Assembly (NCBI GenBank): GCA_019348365.1
Contig: JAHWJO010000269.1
Coordinates: forward strand, 1 to 6,629
Reading direction: 5' to 3'
Length of the DNA: 6,629 nucleotides
Origin: Armatimonadota bacterium
Lineage (GTDB): Bacteria; Armatimonadota; DTGP01; JAHWJO01
The notes below the pieces were generated by a model that was given only the letters and a program-made list of their open reading frames with translations, searched no databases and was not told the origin of the DNA. Shown one piece after another: positions 1 through 6,456 of the stretch (the stretch's first letter is position 1; the number at the start of each line of letters is the position of its first letter). The translations under genes and the position numbers were made by a program.

Positions 1-145
1 GGAACTTCCCTCTTTCTATCGCTCCCTCCCTAAACTCTTAGCTTGATGCACATGAGCCAAGCTTGGTATAAGTATAGAGGCCGAATTAAAAAAATCAACC
101 CTACCTAAGGATTTCCCTTGTGAACTTCCACTCTATTATAATAAG
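1..145. other. AT-richer intergenic tail with no gene seen
   Basis: No open frame with coding character is visible on either strand. The base composition is clearly richer in A and T than the rest of the window. It contains the weak terminator described at 88-113, a 10-bp palindrome CCAAGCTTGG at 57-66, and two copies of GAACTTCC at 2-9 and 122-129. None of these has enough support to be called a regulatory site. It probably separates the lyase/dehydrogenase operon from a neighbour outside the window. Confidence 0.5.
88..113 (-). terminator. Weak candidate intrinsic terminator after the ProA-like gene
   Basis: Reading the minus strand, AATCC (113-109) can pair with GGGTT (101-97), including one G-U pair, around a 7-nt loop. 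Two bases later comes a run of seven T residues (94-88). It sits 33-58 nt past the stop codon at 146, where the operon would be expected to end. The stem is only 5 bp, so this is tentative. Confidence 0.25.
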
Positions 146-1645
146 TTACCGATGAATATCGGGATGATCCTGCTTAACTCTGAGGCGGACGGTGTAGACG
201 CTGTCGCCGGAGAGGATGCCGCTCCGCGCGAACAGCCGCCCGTACTCCCAGTTGGAGAGACCCAGCTCGGGCCGGTTCAGGGCGTACTGCCCGTCCACCC
301 ACCGCGTGAACCCGTTCCCCACGAACGGCGAGTCCACCGCCCGGAAGAACCGCTCGCGGGCCGCCGGGTCCCGGCTCACCAGGGAGGCCGCGAACCGGGG
401 GCTGTGCGCGTTGAACAACGCCACCGCTTCGTCGGTATCTTCCACCACCTTCAGGGTCACTTCCGGCGTCCCCTCCCACTCCCACTCGCGCCCCAGTTGA
501 TCGTTCGGCAGCACCTCCGCGACGGGTTCCTCCACCACCCCTTCGGCGCGCCGGACTCCCGCCGTCCGGGTGAACAGCTCCCCCGGCACGTACGCCTCCG
601 AGCCTTCCGCAACGTGGAGCTTGTAGCCGTGTCCCAGTTTCTCCCCCCGCTCCTCCAGCGCGTCCAGCGCCACCGGGACCCACTCCCCGGCGCGGGAGCG
701 GGGCAGGCAGAGGACGTTCAGCGTGTTGCACACCTTCCGGTCGGTGGAGTGATAGACGACCGACCGGAGCCATTTGGGATCGGCGGTCGCGTCGGCGACG
801 ATCCAGGCGCCGCCGGTCCCGTGGAGGCTGACGGGGATCCCCGCCTGGCTGGCGAGGCTCCCCAGCAGCGCGACCGACCGGCCCGATCCGCGCGCCACCG
901 CGAGGCCCAGCTCCGGCTGCGAGAAGAGCGCCCATCCCGCCGCGTGCTCCGGGCTTTCCACGAGGGTGACGGCCCCTTCCGGCAGGCCGGACGCTCTCAG
1001 CGCGGGCCGCAAGGCGACCTCCACAATAGCCTGGGCCGTGCCGAGTGCGTCCCCTCCGATTCGCATGACCGTCGTGTTGCCGCTGCGGAGCACCCCGGTC
1101 GCGTCGGCGAAGACGTTGGGGCGGCCCTCGAAGACGAACCCGACCACGCCGTACCCGCCCTTCACCTGCTCCACGCTCCAGCCGTCGTGCCGAACCGTCT
1201 CGATGACCTGCCCGCGCGAGGAGGGGGCTTCCCGCCACTCCCGCAAGCCGTCGATCATCGCCCGGCGCATCTTCTCGTCCGCCACGAGGCGAGTGGTGGA
1301 GCGCCCCCGGCCCTTCGCGCGGTCCACGTCCGCCGCGTTCGCTTCCGCAATTGCGCTCCAGGTCGTTTCGTCTTCCAGGCGCGAGGCGAATTCCTCGTAG
1401 AACCGGGTGATCCGTTCGTCCTCCACCGCGCCGAGTTGATGAAACGCATCGAGGGCGCGCCGGACGGCCCCGGCGGCGATCTCCCACTGCGCTTGAGGGA
1501 CGTGCAACAGCTCCCCCGTGCGCTGCACGACGAGGAGGCGGTCGCCGGGGCGGAACCGCTCCGCGATCTCGACGGGAACCTGAGTGAGCCGGTTCCCGCC
1601 GTAGAGGATCGGCATGCCGGGTTGGAGTTGCGTGAGTTCGGTCAT
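146..1645 (-). CDS. Divergent gamma-glutamyl-phosphate reductase (ProA)-type aldehyde dehydrogenase
   Basis: Cytoplasmic NAD(P)-dependent enzyme of the aldehyde dehydrogenase superfamily, nearest to ProA, which reduces gamma-glutamyl phosphate to glutamate 5-semialdehyde in proline synthesis. ProA marks are ANAADVDRAKGRG (102-114), VFEGRPNV (171-178), SGNTTVMRIGGDA (188-200), ARGSGRSVALL (251-261), DRKVCNTLNVL (302-312) with the presumed nucleophile Cys306, HSPRFAASLVSRD (414-426) and VDSPFVGNGFTRWVDG (437-452). It has 499 residues against about 417 in E. coli ProA. The excess is mainly an N-terminal segment of about 75 residues (GDRLLVVQRTGELLHVP and a helix) that I do not recognise. The C-terminal GFGAE/LHARGPMG region of ordinary ProA is replaced by NRPELGLSNWEYGRLFARSG, so substrate choice may differ. 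The start is set by GAGG 7 nt upstream. No ProB (glutamate 5-kinase) is adjacent; the gene follows an exported lyase by 9 nt. True ProA activity is possible. A role on another acid semialdehyde is speculation. Confidence 0.85.
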   Translation of the reverse strand: MTELTQLQPGMPILYGGNRLTQVPVEIAERFRPGDRLLVVQRTGELLHVPQAQWEIAAGAVRRALDAFHQLGAVEDERITRFYEEFASRLEDETTWSAIAEANAADVDRAKGRGRSTTRLVADEKMRRAMIDGLREWREAPSSRGQVIETVRHDGWSVEQVKGGYGVVGFVFEGRPNVFADATGVLRSGNTTVMRIGGDALGTAQAIVEVALRPALRASGLPEGAVTLVESPEHAAGWALFSQPELGLAVARGSGRSVALLGSLASQAGIPVSLHGTGGAWIVADATADPKWLRSVVYHSTDRKVCNTLNVLCLPRSRAGEWVPVALDALEERGEKLGHGYKLHVAEGSEAYVPGELFTRTAGVRRAEGVVEEPVAEVLPNDQLGREWEWEGTPEVTLKVVEDTDEAVALFNAHSPRFAASLVSRDPAARERFFRAVDSPFVGNGFTRWVDGQYALNRPELGLSNWEYGRLFARSGILSGDSVYTVRLRVKQDHPDIHR

Positions 1646-1652
1646 CGTTCGG

Positions 1653-1656
1653 CCTC
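1653..1656 (-). promoter_or_regulatory. Shine-Dalgarno site overlapping the lyase stop codon
   Basis: On the minus strand the lyase gene ends in TGA and the next two bases give TGAGG. The GAGG core (1653-1656) lies 7 nt before the ATG at 1645-1643, an ideal spacing. A ribosome terminating on the lyase would be standing on the initiation site of the dehydrogenase, which favours translational coupling. It is also the clearest ribosome site in the window, and it fixes the start of the ProA-like protein. Confidence 0.75.
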
Positions 1657-4600
1657 AGTCTATCCGCGTCAGAGTCAGGGTCAGGGGTGGGGCGTCCTGG
1701 TAATTGAGTGTATACATCCCGTTCTGAAGCTGTAAAGGCTTCTCCGGCTTCCACGATCCGGGGAGCCGCACCCGCCGGACTCCCTTCGGGCCGTGCGCCG
1801 TCAGGGTCGCCCGATTCCCCACAATGACGACCTCCGACGGTCCTCCGGAAATCCGGATGCCGTTCCCGTCCGCCGCCTGCCCGGTGAACGTCGCCAGCAC
1901 CGTCTTCTGAGGGCTGCGGTAGGAGTAATGTCCCTCGTCCATCGTGAGGATATCCTCGCCCCGGCGGACGACGATCTTCCCGCCCTCACGGGTCACGGTC
2001 CGGCCTTCCGGCTTTTCGCCCTTCCGGTAGGGCAGGAGGATCGCGTTGAACGGTCCGTTCCCCCGGATGCGGAGAATGTGCTGCCGCTCCTCAAAGTCGC
2101 GCCCGTGCGCCGCCCGGTATTGGACCTGCTCGTTGTTCGGGTGCCAGTTGTGCCCCCAGTTGCCGAGAATCGCCTCCTGCGCCTCACCGGAGACGGTATA
2201 GAGGTCCCAGTCCACTCCCCACTGCCCGGTGAAGCTCATGCGCTGGAGTCCCGCCGGGAGGGGGAACACCGGTCCGGCGGAAGGGAGTTCCTGTTTCGCG
2301 GCATCGCGGTGATCGTAGAGGCGTTGCGGCGGGGCGATCCTGCCGGAGGGCGTCTCCACCTCGCCCTCGGCCATCAGGTTCATCGTGAAGACCTTGCCAA
2401 TGCCGGGGTCCTCCCCCCCGAAACGGTCTCGGATGAGGAAGATCGGGGCATCCTCCACCGGATGCATAAGCGTCACGGAGCGGGTCCACGTCAGGGCGGG
2501 CTTGCGTCCCTGCGGGGTGGAAAACCGCGCCCTCGCGTGAGAAGCGGTACGGAGGGTGACGAACGCTTCCTGCGTGGAGTCGGTCCAGGGGCCGACCCCC
2601 CAGATGAAATTCGCCGTATCGAGGGGCAGGCGGTCGCGGTTCCACGGATGGATCTCCGACGGCGGCGCGCCGCCCACGCCGGAACCGATGCTCCCCTCCG
2701 GCACGACCATGCTGTGCATGTATCCGCCCGCCGCATGCGGCGAGTATATCGAGCCCCAATCGAGGGAGAGAGGGACGCCGAGGGCGTAGATCACCACCGA
2801 GCCGTGGTCGAGGTGGCGATGATCGTGGTAGAAGTCGCCGTTGACGAGCCAGAGCGCCGATTCGTTCTTCGTGCCCCACCCCGAGCGCAGCACGGAGTAC
2901 CAGCCGGGAAAGGTCGCGCCCCGCTTCAGCATCGGATCTTTCGCGGGCGCGTCCTCGTCGATCTGGAGCAGCGTCGTGCCGAAAAAGCTGGAGTGCGGCT
3001 TCCCGTTCGCGCGCCACGCGCCCATGAGCCGCGCGCTCAGGTTCGGATCGGCATCACGGAAGCCGGTCGCCAGCGCGCCAAAGATCTCCGACGCTTCCGT
3101 GGAGCCGTCCCCGACGGAGATGACCTTCCGCAAAGGACCGAAGCGCGGCTCCGGCGGGGTGAGGAAGTTCAGATAGAATTCCGCGAACCGACTCAGCCGC
3201 TCCTCGGTCTTGAAATGATCCCGGCCCTTCATCCGCAATTGCAGCAGCGTCCGGAGGGTCGGCATGAACGACGCGCCGATGTAATGGACGCTCCCCATCT
3301 CCGCGCCGTGCTCGTTGACGATGGCCCGGAGATCCGCCAGGACGCGCCGCTCCACATCGGGGATGCGAGCGCGCATCGCGGGATGCTCCGCCAGCAGGAG
3401 GGCGAAGAAGCTCCGGCTGCCCCATTGATTCACCGGCATGTTCGGGTTGCCGAGGTGGATTCCGCTCCCTTCATGAAGCGGCACGAAATCCTCATCCCAC
3501 AGGATGCCGGCGAACAGCGCGGCGGCGGCTTTCGCCCGCGCCCGGTCCTGCGGGGAAGTCCCGTCATGCGCGAGCGCCTGATCGATCCACAGGCCCTTGC
3601 GGCTCATCTCCAGCCCGCCCATCCAGTAGGCGTAGTTGAAATCGTAGATGCCCCCGCCGTTGACGTAGGCGTTCAGCATCTTTCCGGCGGTCTCCATCAC
3701 CTCCGCGACCGCTTTCTTCGCTTTTTCACCGGAGGGATCGGACCACATGTCGATCAGGTCGCGGGCATACGGGTCCGCATTGTACAGGTAGTTGTAGTAC
3801 CCCTTCCCATGCGGCCCGCTTTTATCCGCACGCAGCTTCGCGATCATCCGATCCCGTGCGGCCCGCTCCATGAAGAGCGCGCCGAATCCCTGTTTCGGGT
3901 CGGGGTAGCTCAGGGCCAGCCGGTGGAGCTTGTTCAGGTTGACCCCGCCGTGCAGGTTCATCAGCCGGTTGATCGGCTGCACCTCCAGCGGGTCCTTCAA
4001 ATCCTGCTTCGCGCCGAGGAAGATGCCCCAGTGGAAACGGGTTCGCGGTACTATGCGCCCGTCTTCGCCGCGCCGGGAGCTGGAGACGGTGATCCCCGCG
4101 CGAGGCGCGCTGCCCCCCTCTTCCGGCGACGTGAAGAAGTGTACGCCCCCATTTGCTGCGCCGAGTGCGCGCCCGGCGCGCCCCGCGAAGGTTCCGAACA
4201 GGGGGGCATCGGCGGGGGCTTGCGCGTTGTAGAGCTGCCAGTACCAGCCGCTGTCTTTGATCCACGGATCCCACCGCGCCATGCAGGGGTAGCTTTTCGA
4301 AGCGCCGTACTGGAGGTCCACCGTAGCATCCATCGCGGGCCGCTCGTGCCCCAGCGCGTAAGCTTTCCCGTCCGGCTGGTATCCGGCTTCCCTGGAAGAG
4401 GACGAGTGGCCCCGGTAGCGCGCGTGAGTGGGCTGCAATCCCTCGTACACGTTCAGCGAATAGGAGAGGTCCATCGTCGTGTCGTCCTCAATGAGAACGA
4501 CGTGCTGGCCCGCCTGCACCTCGACGGTGGATTTATAATACGTCTCGCCCGCCGGGGCGACGATCGGCCCCTCGTGCCGGACCTCGGGCCGGTCGAATCG

Positions 4601-5176
4601 GTAGGCGACCTCCGCCACGACCTTCAGCGGACCCCGCTCGATGAATCGCACCTCCATTATTTTCGCCGGAACGGAGAGGAGGTTCGGCCCGGTCGCCGTC
4701 CAGGTGCCATTCGGGTAGCGGAGTCCCTGGATGGGCGCTGGCGTCCGACTCAACGCCTTCGCCGGGACCGGGTCGCGAACCCCCATGAGGCCGTTGGCGA
4801 TCTCGTAATGCGTCGCCGTTTGGATGATGGTAACGCCGTCCTTCACGGGGGCCGGAGCCTTGCCGGTGTGCAGCCGCCAGGTTCGCGTTTCGTTGGCTGG
4901 GAGGGCGGTCCTCACCGCGATCCCGCCGTACCTGAGAACCTGATAGGGGACCTCCCGGCCCTTGGAATCCACCATATAGGATGCCTTGGGGCCGAAGCTC
5001 CCCTTCCCCTCGAATTCGATGATTTGATCCGAATGGGAAACCCCGAAGGCTTCTCGAATCGTGAACGTCTGTATGGGCGGAACGGGTTTCTCAGCGGAGG
5101 AAGCGGAAAAGCTATCTTTCGCCAGAAAGTTGAGTGAACAGAAGAGCGCAAGGGGTAAGTAAATGCTGAATTTCAT
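1655..5176 (-). CDS. Exported heparinase II/III-type polysaccharide lyase-like protein (1173 aa)
   Basis: Probably a periplasmic or extracellular enzyme that cleaves uronic-acid-containing polysaccharide by beta-elimination; substrate unknown. Residues 1 to about 25 form a signal peptide (MKFSIYLPLALFCSLNFLA, then SFSASSA), which supports this start. GGAGAG at 5191-5196 is a possible but distant ribosome site (14 nt). Residues 33-250 are a beta-rich N-terminal domain. Residues 405-730 are mostly helical, as expected for an alpha/alpha toroid, with NMPVNQWGSRSF (579-590), MGSVHYIGASF (627-637) and SVGDGSTEASEIFGALATGF (687-706). The family hallmark follows: WYSVLRSGWG (759-768), then YHDHRHLDHGSVVIYALG (783-800) with LSLDWG (803-808), matching the His-x-His...Asp-x-x-Ser and Asp-x-Gly pattern of the heparinase II/III beta-sandwich. 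The rest, to 1173, is beta-sandwich. His631/Tyr632 and the His784-His791 cluster are candidate active-site residues, by inference. At 1173 residues it is clearly longer than typical family members (roughly 600-900). It is followed after 9 nt by a ProA-like gene, most likely co-transcribed. Confidence 0.88.
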   Translation of the reverse strand: MKFSIYLPLALFCSLNFLAKDSFSASSAEKPVPPIQTFTIREAFGVSHSDQIIEFEGKGSFGPKASYMVDSKGREVPYQVLRYGGIAVRTALPANETRTWRLHTGKAPAPVKDGVTIIQTATHYEIANGLMGVRDPVPAKALSRTPAPIQGLRYPNGTWTATGPNLLSVPAKIMEVRFIERGPLKVVAEVAYRFDRPEVRHEGPIVAPAGETYYKSTVEVQAGQHVVLIEDDTTMDLSYSLNVYEGLQPTHARYRGHSSSSREAGYQPDGKAYALGHERPAMDATVDLQYGASKSYPCMARWDPWIKDSGWYWQLYNAQAPADAPLFGTFAGRAGRALGAANGGVHFFTSPEEGGSAPRAGITVSSSRRGEDGRIVPRTRFHWGIFLGAKQDLKDPLEVQPINRLMNLHGGVNLNKLHRLALSYPDPKQGFGALFMERAARDRMIAKLRADKSGPHGKGYYNYLYNADPYARDLIDMWSDPSGEKAKKAVAEVMETAGKMLNAYVNGGGIYDFNYAYWMGGLEMSRKGLWIDQALAHDGTSPQDRARAKAAAALFAGILWDEDFVPLHEGSGIHLGNPNMPVNQWGSRSFFALLLAEHPAMRARIPDVERRVLADLRAIVNEHGAEMGSVHYIGASFMPTLRTLLQLRMKGRDHFKTEERLSRFAEFYLNFLTPPEPRFGPLRKVISVGDGSTEASEIFGALATGFRDADPNLSARLMGAWRANGKPHSSFFGTTLLQIDEDAPAKDPMLKRGATFPGWYSVLRSGWGTKNESALWLVNGDFYHDHRHLDHGSVVIYALGVPLSLDWGSIYSPHAAGGYMHSMVVPEGSIGSGVGGAPPSEIHPWNRDRLPLDTANFIWGVGPWTDSTQEAFVTLRTASHARARFSTPQGRKPALTWTRSVTLMHPVEDAPIFLIRDRFGGEDPGIGKVFTMNLMAEGEVETPSGRIAPPQRLYDHRDAAKQELPSAGPVFPLPAGLQRMSFTGQWGVDWDLYTVSGEAQEAILGNWGHNWHPNNEQVQYRAAHGRDFEERQHILRIRGNGPFNAILLPYRKGEKPEGRTVTREGGKIVVRRGEDILTMDEGHYSYRSPQKTVLATFTGQAADGNGIRISGGPSEVVIVGNRATLTAHGPKGVRRVRLPGSWKPEKPLQLQNGMYTLNYQDAPPLTLTLTRID

Positions 5177-5314
5177 TTGGATCTTTCAAACTCTCCAAGG
5201 GCGGATCAGCACAGCAGCGGGGAAGAGCTACTGACCTGTTTATCAATTCCCCTCTGATTAAGCGGAGCAAGGGGAGGTGATGATCTCAAGCGTTTGTCGT
5301 AAGGGAAGTTAAGC

Positions 5315-6334
5315 TCATCGCTGCCGGGGTTTGATCGGCCCGACGTAATTCGTGCTCACCACGATGTCATCGAACCAGACGCGTACGGGGCGCTTCGGGG
5401 GCTCCTGCTGGCTCTGCCGCGCGGCGTTCTCCGTGACGTAGTGCAGAAGCCAGAGGAAATTGATCTTCAGGTCTTCGCTCGTGCGGAAGTGGAACCCCTC
5501 GAACGGCTCCCCGTCTTTCCTCAACTGGAACCCCATGCCGGTCCACGGCCCGCGCCGTACCCCTTCCACGATCTGTATTTCGGGCCGGCCGTCCAGCCAG
5601 AGCGCCAGAGCGCCGTCCCTCTTCTGTGGCGTGGAGTTCAGCTTCATCATCACTTCCACGCATTGCCAGCGGTTCCGGGGCACCACCGGCGGGACCGCCG
5701 GGCTCATCCCGTTGCCCCAGTACTTGCCGTCGCCGGAAACCTTCATCTCGTGCCAGTAAGCGTAGAAGGTCCAGAACCCCGGCGGCGGGTATTTGCCGTG
5801 ACCGCCGTACGACTCGATCCCCACGGTCACGCGGTCGTCGCCGCGCGGGCGCTCCCCCGCCCCGCCCTGCGGATACGAGGTGGGAGGGTTGTAGCCCCCC
5901 AGGTGAACGAAGTGGTGGATGTAATCGGCTTCTTCGGGGAATTTAACGTAGAACCGAACGAAGACCTGATCCACGCCCTTATCGAACCGCTTGTAGAGGT
6001 GGCCGCCGGTGTTCTCCGAGAGGGTTGCCGAGATCCGGAGGGAGGTCTTGCCGGAACTGGCCTTCGGCACGTCCGAACTCAACGCGAGGACGCGGCCCCC
6101 TTTGTCGGATGCCTCACTCCAGCGTTTCTTGATGGCCTCCAGCGGCCCGGCTTCAAAGTCCTCCGCAAACAGCACGCTGGGGTCCTTCGCGATGCCCCGG
6201 TCGCCGGGATACTTCGCGGAGAGGCCGAAGCCTTTTGGGAGCGCGGCCATGGATGTCAATGACAGGAACCACAAAGACACAAAGGACACGAAGAAAAACA
6301 GACCGCAGAGACGCAGAGGCGCGGAGAACCCCAT
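5315..6334 (-). CDS. Secreted jelly-roll (concanavalin A-like) protein, polysaccharide-lyase-like
   Basis: From the chosen start the product has 339 residues. Residues 1-30 look like a Sec signal peptide: a positive residue (Arg8), a hydrophobic core LFFFVSFVSLWFLSL, then TSMA before ALPKG, so cleavage after Ala30 fits. The mature part (about 309 residues) reads as mostly beta strands: LFAEDFE at about 55-61, FVRFYVKFPE at about 125-134, HHFVHLGGYN at 140-149, NRWQCVEVMMKLN at 221-233, ALALWLDGRPE at 242-252 and WFDDIVVSTNYVGP at 320-333. The last motif and the order of strands resemble single-domain jelly-roll polysaccharide lyases and related sugar-binding proteins (PL14/PL20-type fold). 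I cannot assign the family or catalytic residues. The frame stays open up to an ATG at 6460, giving 381 residues, but the extra 42 residues (MNSPQRRRGAEN onward) are translated repeat DNA. An ATG at 6250 would remove the signal peptide. No candidate start has a good Shine-Dalgarno site; the chosen one has only GGGG three bases away. It lies 138 bp ahead of the lyase gene on the same strand, which suggests a shared polysaccharide role. Confidence 0.8.
   Translation of the reverse strand: MGFSAPLRLCGLFFFVSFVSLWFLSLTSMAALPKGFGLSAKYPGDRGIAKDPSVLFAEDFEAGPLEAIKKRWSEASDKGGRVLALSSDVPKASSGKTSLRISATLSENTGGHLYKRFDKGVDQVFVRFYVKFPEEADYIHHFVHLGGYNPPTSYPQGGAGERPRGDDRVTVGIESYGGHGKYPPPGFWTFYAYWHEMKVSGDGKYWGNGMSPAVPPVVPRNRWQCVEVMMKLNSTPQKRDGALALWLDGRPEIQIVEGVRRGPWTGMGFQLRKDGEPFEGFHFRTSEDLKINFLWLLHYVTENAARQSQQEPPKRPVRVWFDDIVVSTNYVGPIKPRQR
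6267..6293. repeat. ACAAAG/ACACAAAGGACAC-type simple repeat
   Basis: This short purine-rich tract is an imperfect tandem of the unit ACAAAG followed by A/G-C-A-C steps. It stands out from the GC-rich coding DNA on its left. I recall near-identical tracts (CCACAAAGACACAAAG-like) accompanying the CGCAGAGACGCAGAG repeat in many environmental bacterial genomes. It probably belongs to the same composite repeat as the hairpin at 6302-6452. Read on the minus strand it encodes a run of Phe, Val, Ser, Leu and Trp that forms the core of the putative signal peptide of the next gene. Confidence 0.55.
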
Positions 6335-6452
6335 GAACCCCAGAAGATTGAGAATAGAAGATTGAAGATTGCAGGGGCTATCTATCCTCAATCTTCTTTC
6401 TTCTATCTTCAAGTAGTTCAAGGGGTTCTCCGCGCCTCTGCGTCTCTGCGGT
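6302..6452. repeat. 151-bp long-hairpin inverted-repeat element
   Basis: The outer arms 6302-6332 and 6422-6452 are perfect reverse complements over 31 bp. They carry the words CGCAGAGACGCAGAGG and its complement. The inner arms 6342-6371 and 6382-6411 match at 24 of 30 positions and are built from the word AGAAGATTGA, present at 6342-6351 and again at 6356-6365. Only 9-10 unpaired bases lie between the outer and inner arms, and the apical loop is 10 nt (6372-6381). The element begins four bases from the upstream stop codon. On the minus strand it is followed three bases later by five T residues (6298-6294), so it could act as a transcription terminator for the upstream gene. I recall this sequence family as widespread intergenic repeats in environmental genomes. 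It has no transposase and I see no clear target-site duplication, so a MITE-like origin is inference. Confidence 0.9.
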
Positions 6453-6456
6453 GAGT

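Noticed and set aside
57..66. The palindrome CCAAGCTTGG as an operator
   Set aside because: A 10-bp palindrome alone is expected by chance at low frequency, there is no second copy, and no promoter or divergent gene is visible next to it.
152..1735. A 527-codon open frame on the plus strand opposite the ProA-like gene
   Set aside because: Same GC-bias shadow effect. The minus-strand frame encodes clear ProA motifs with a good ribosome site, while the plus-strand product is Arg/Pro-rich low-complexity sequence.
174..1754. A 526-codon minus-strand frame overlapping the ProA-like gene in another phase
   Set aside because: The composition is dominated by Arg, Gly and Pro with no family resemblance. 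It would also overlap the end of the lyase gene, and it is best explained as a frame-shifted shadow.
1793..5137. A 1114-codon open frame on the plus strand opposite the lyase gene
   Set aside because: It is in exact antisense register with the lyase. It is open only because the lyase uses no TTA, CTA or TCA codons after residue 14, as expected from GC-rich codon choice. Its translation is rich in Arg, Pro, Gly and Val with no recognisable domain, and the minus-strand protein has a clear signal peptide and family motif.
5177..5314. Promoter or terminator in the gap between the jelly-roll gene and the lyase
   Set aside because: A CCCCT/AGGGG stem (5249-5253 with 5270-5274) has a 16-nt loop and no T run on the minus strand. 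TTGATA- and TTGAGA-like words have no partner -10 at acceptable spacing. A promoter may exist here but I cannot point to it.
6302..6452. CRISPR array or group II intron as an explanation of the repeats
   Set aside because: There are only two arms, in inverted orientation, with no spacer periodicity, no cas genes and no reverse transcriptase or intron domain structure.
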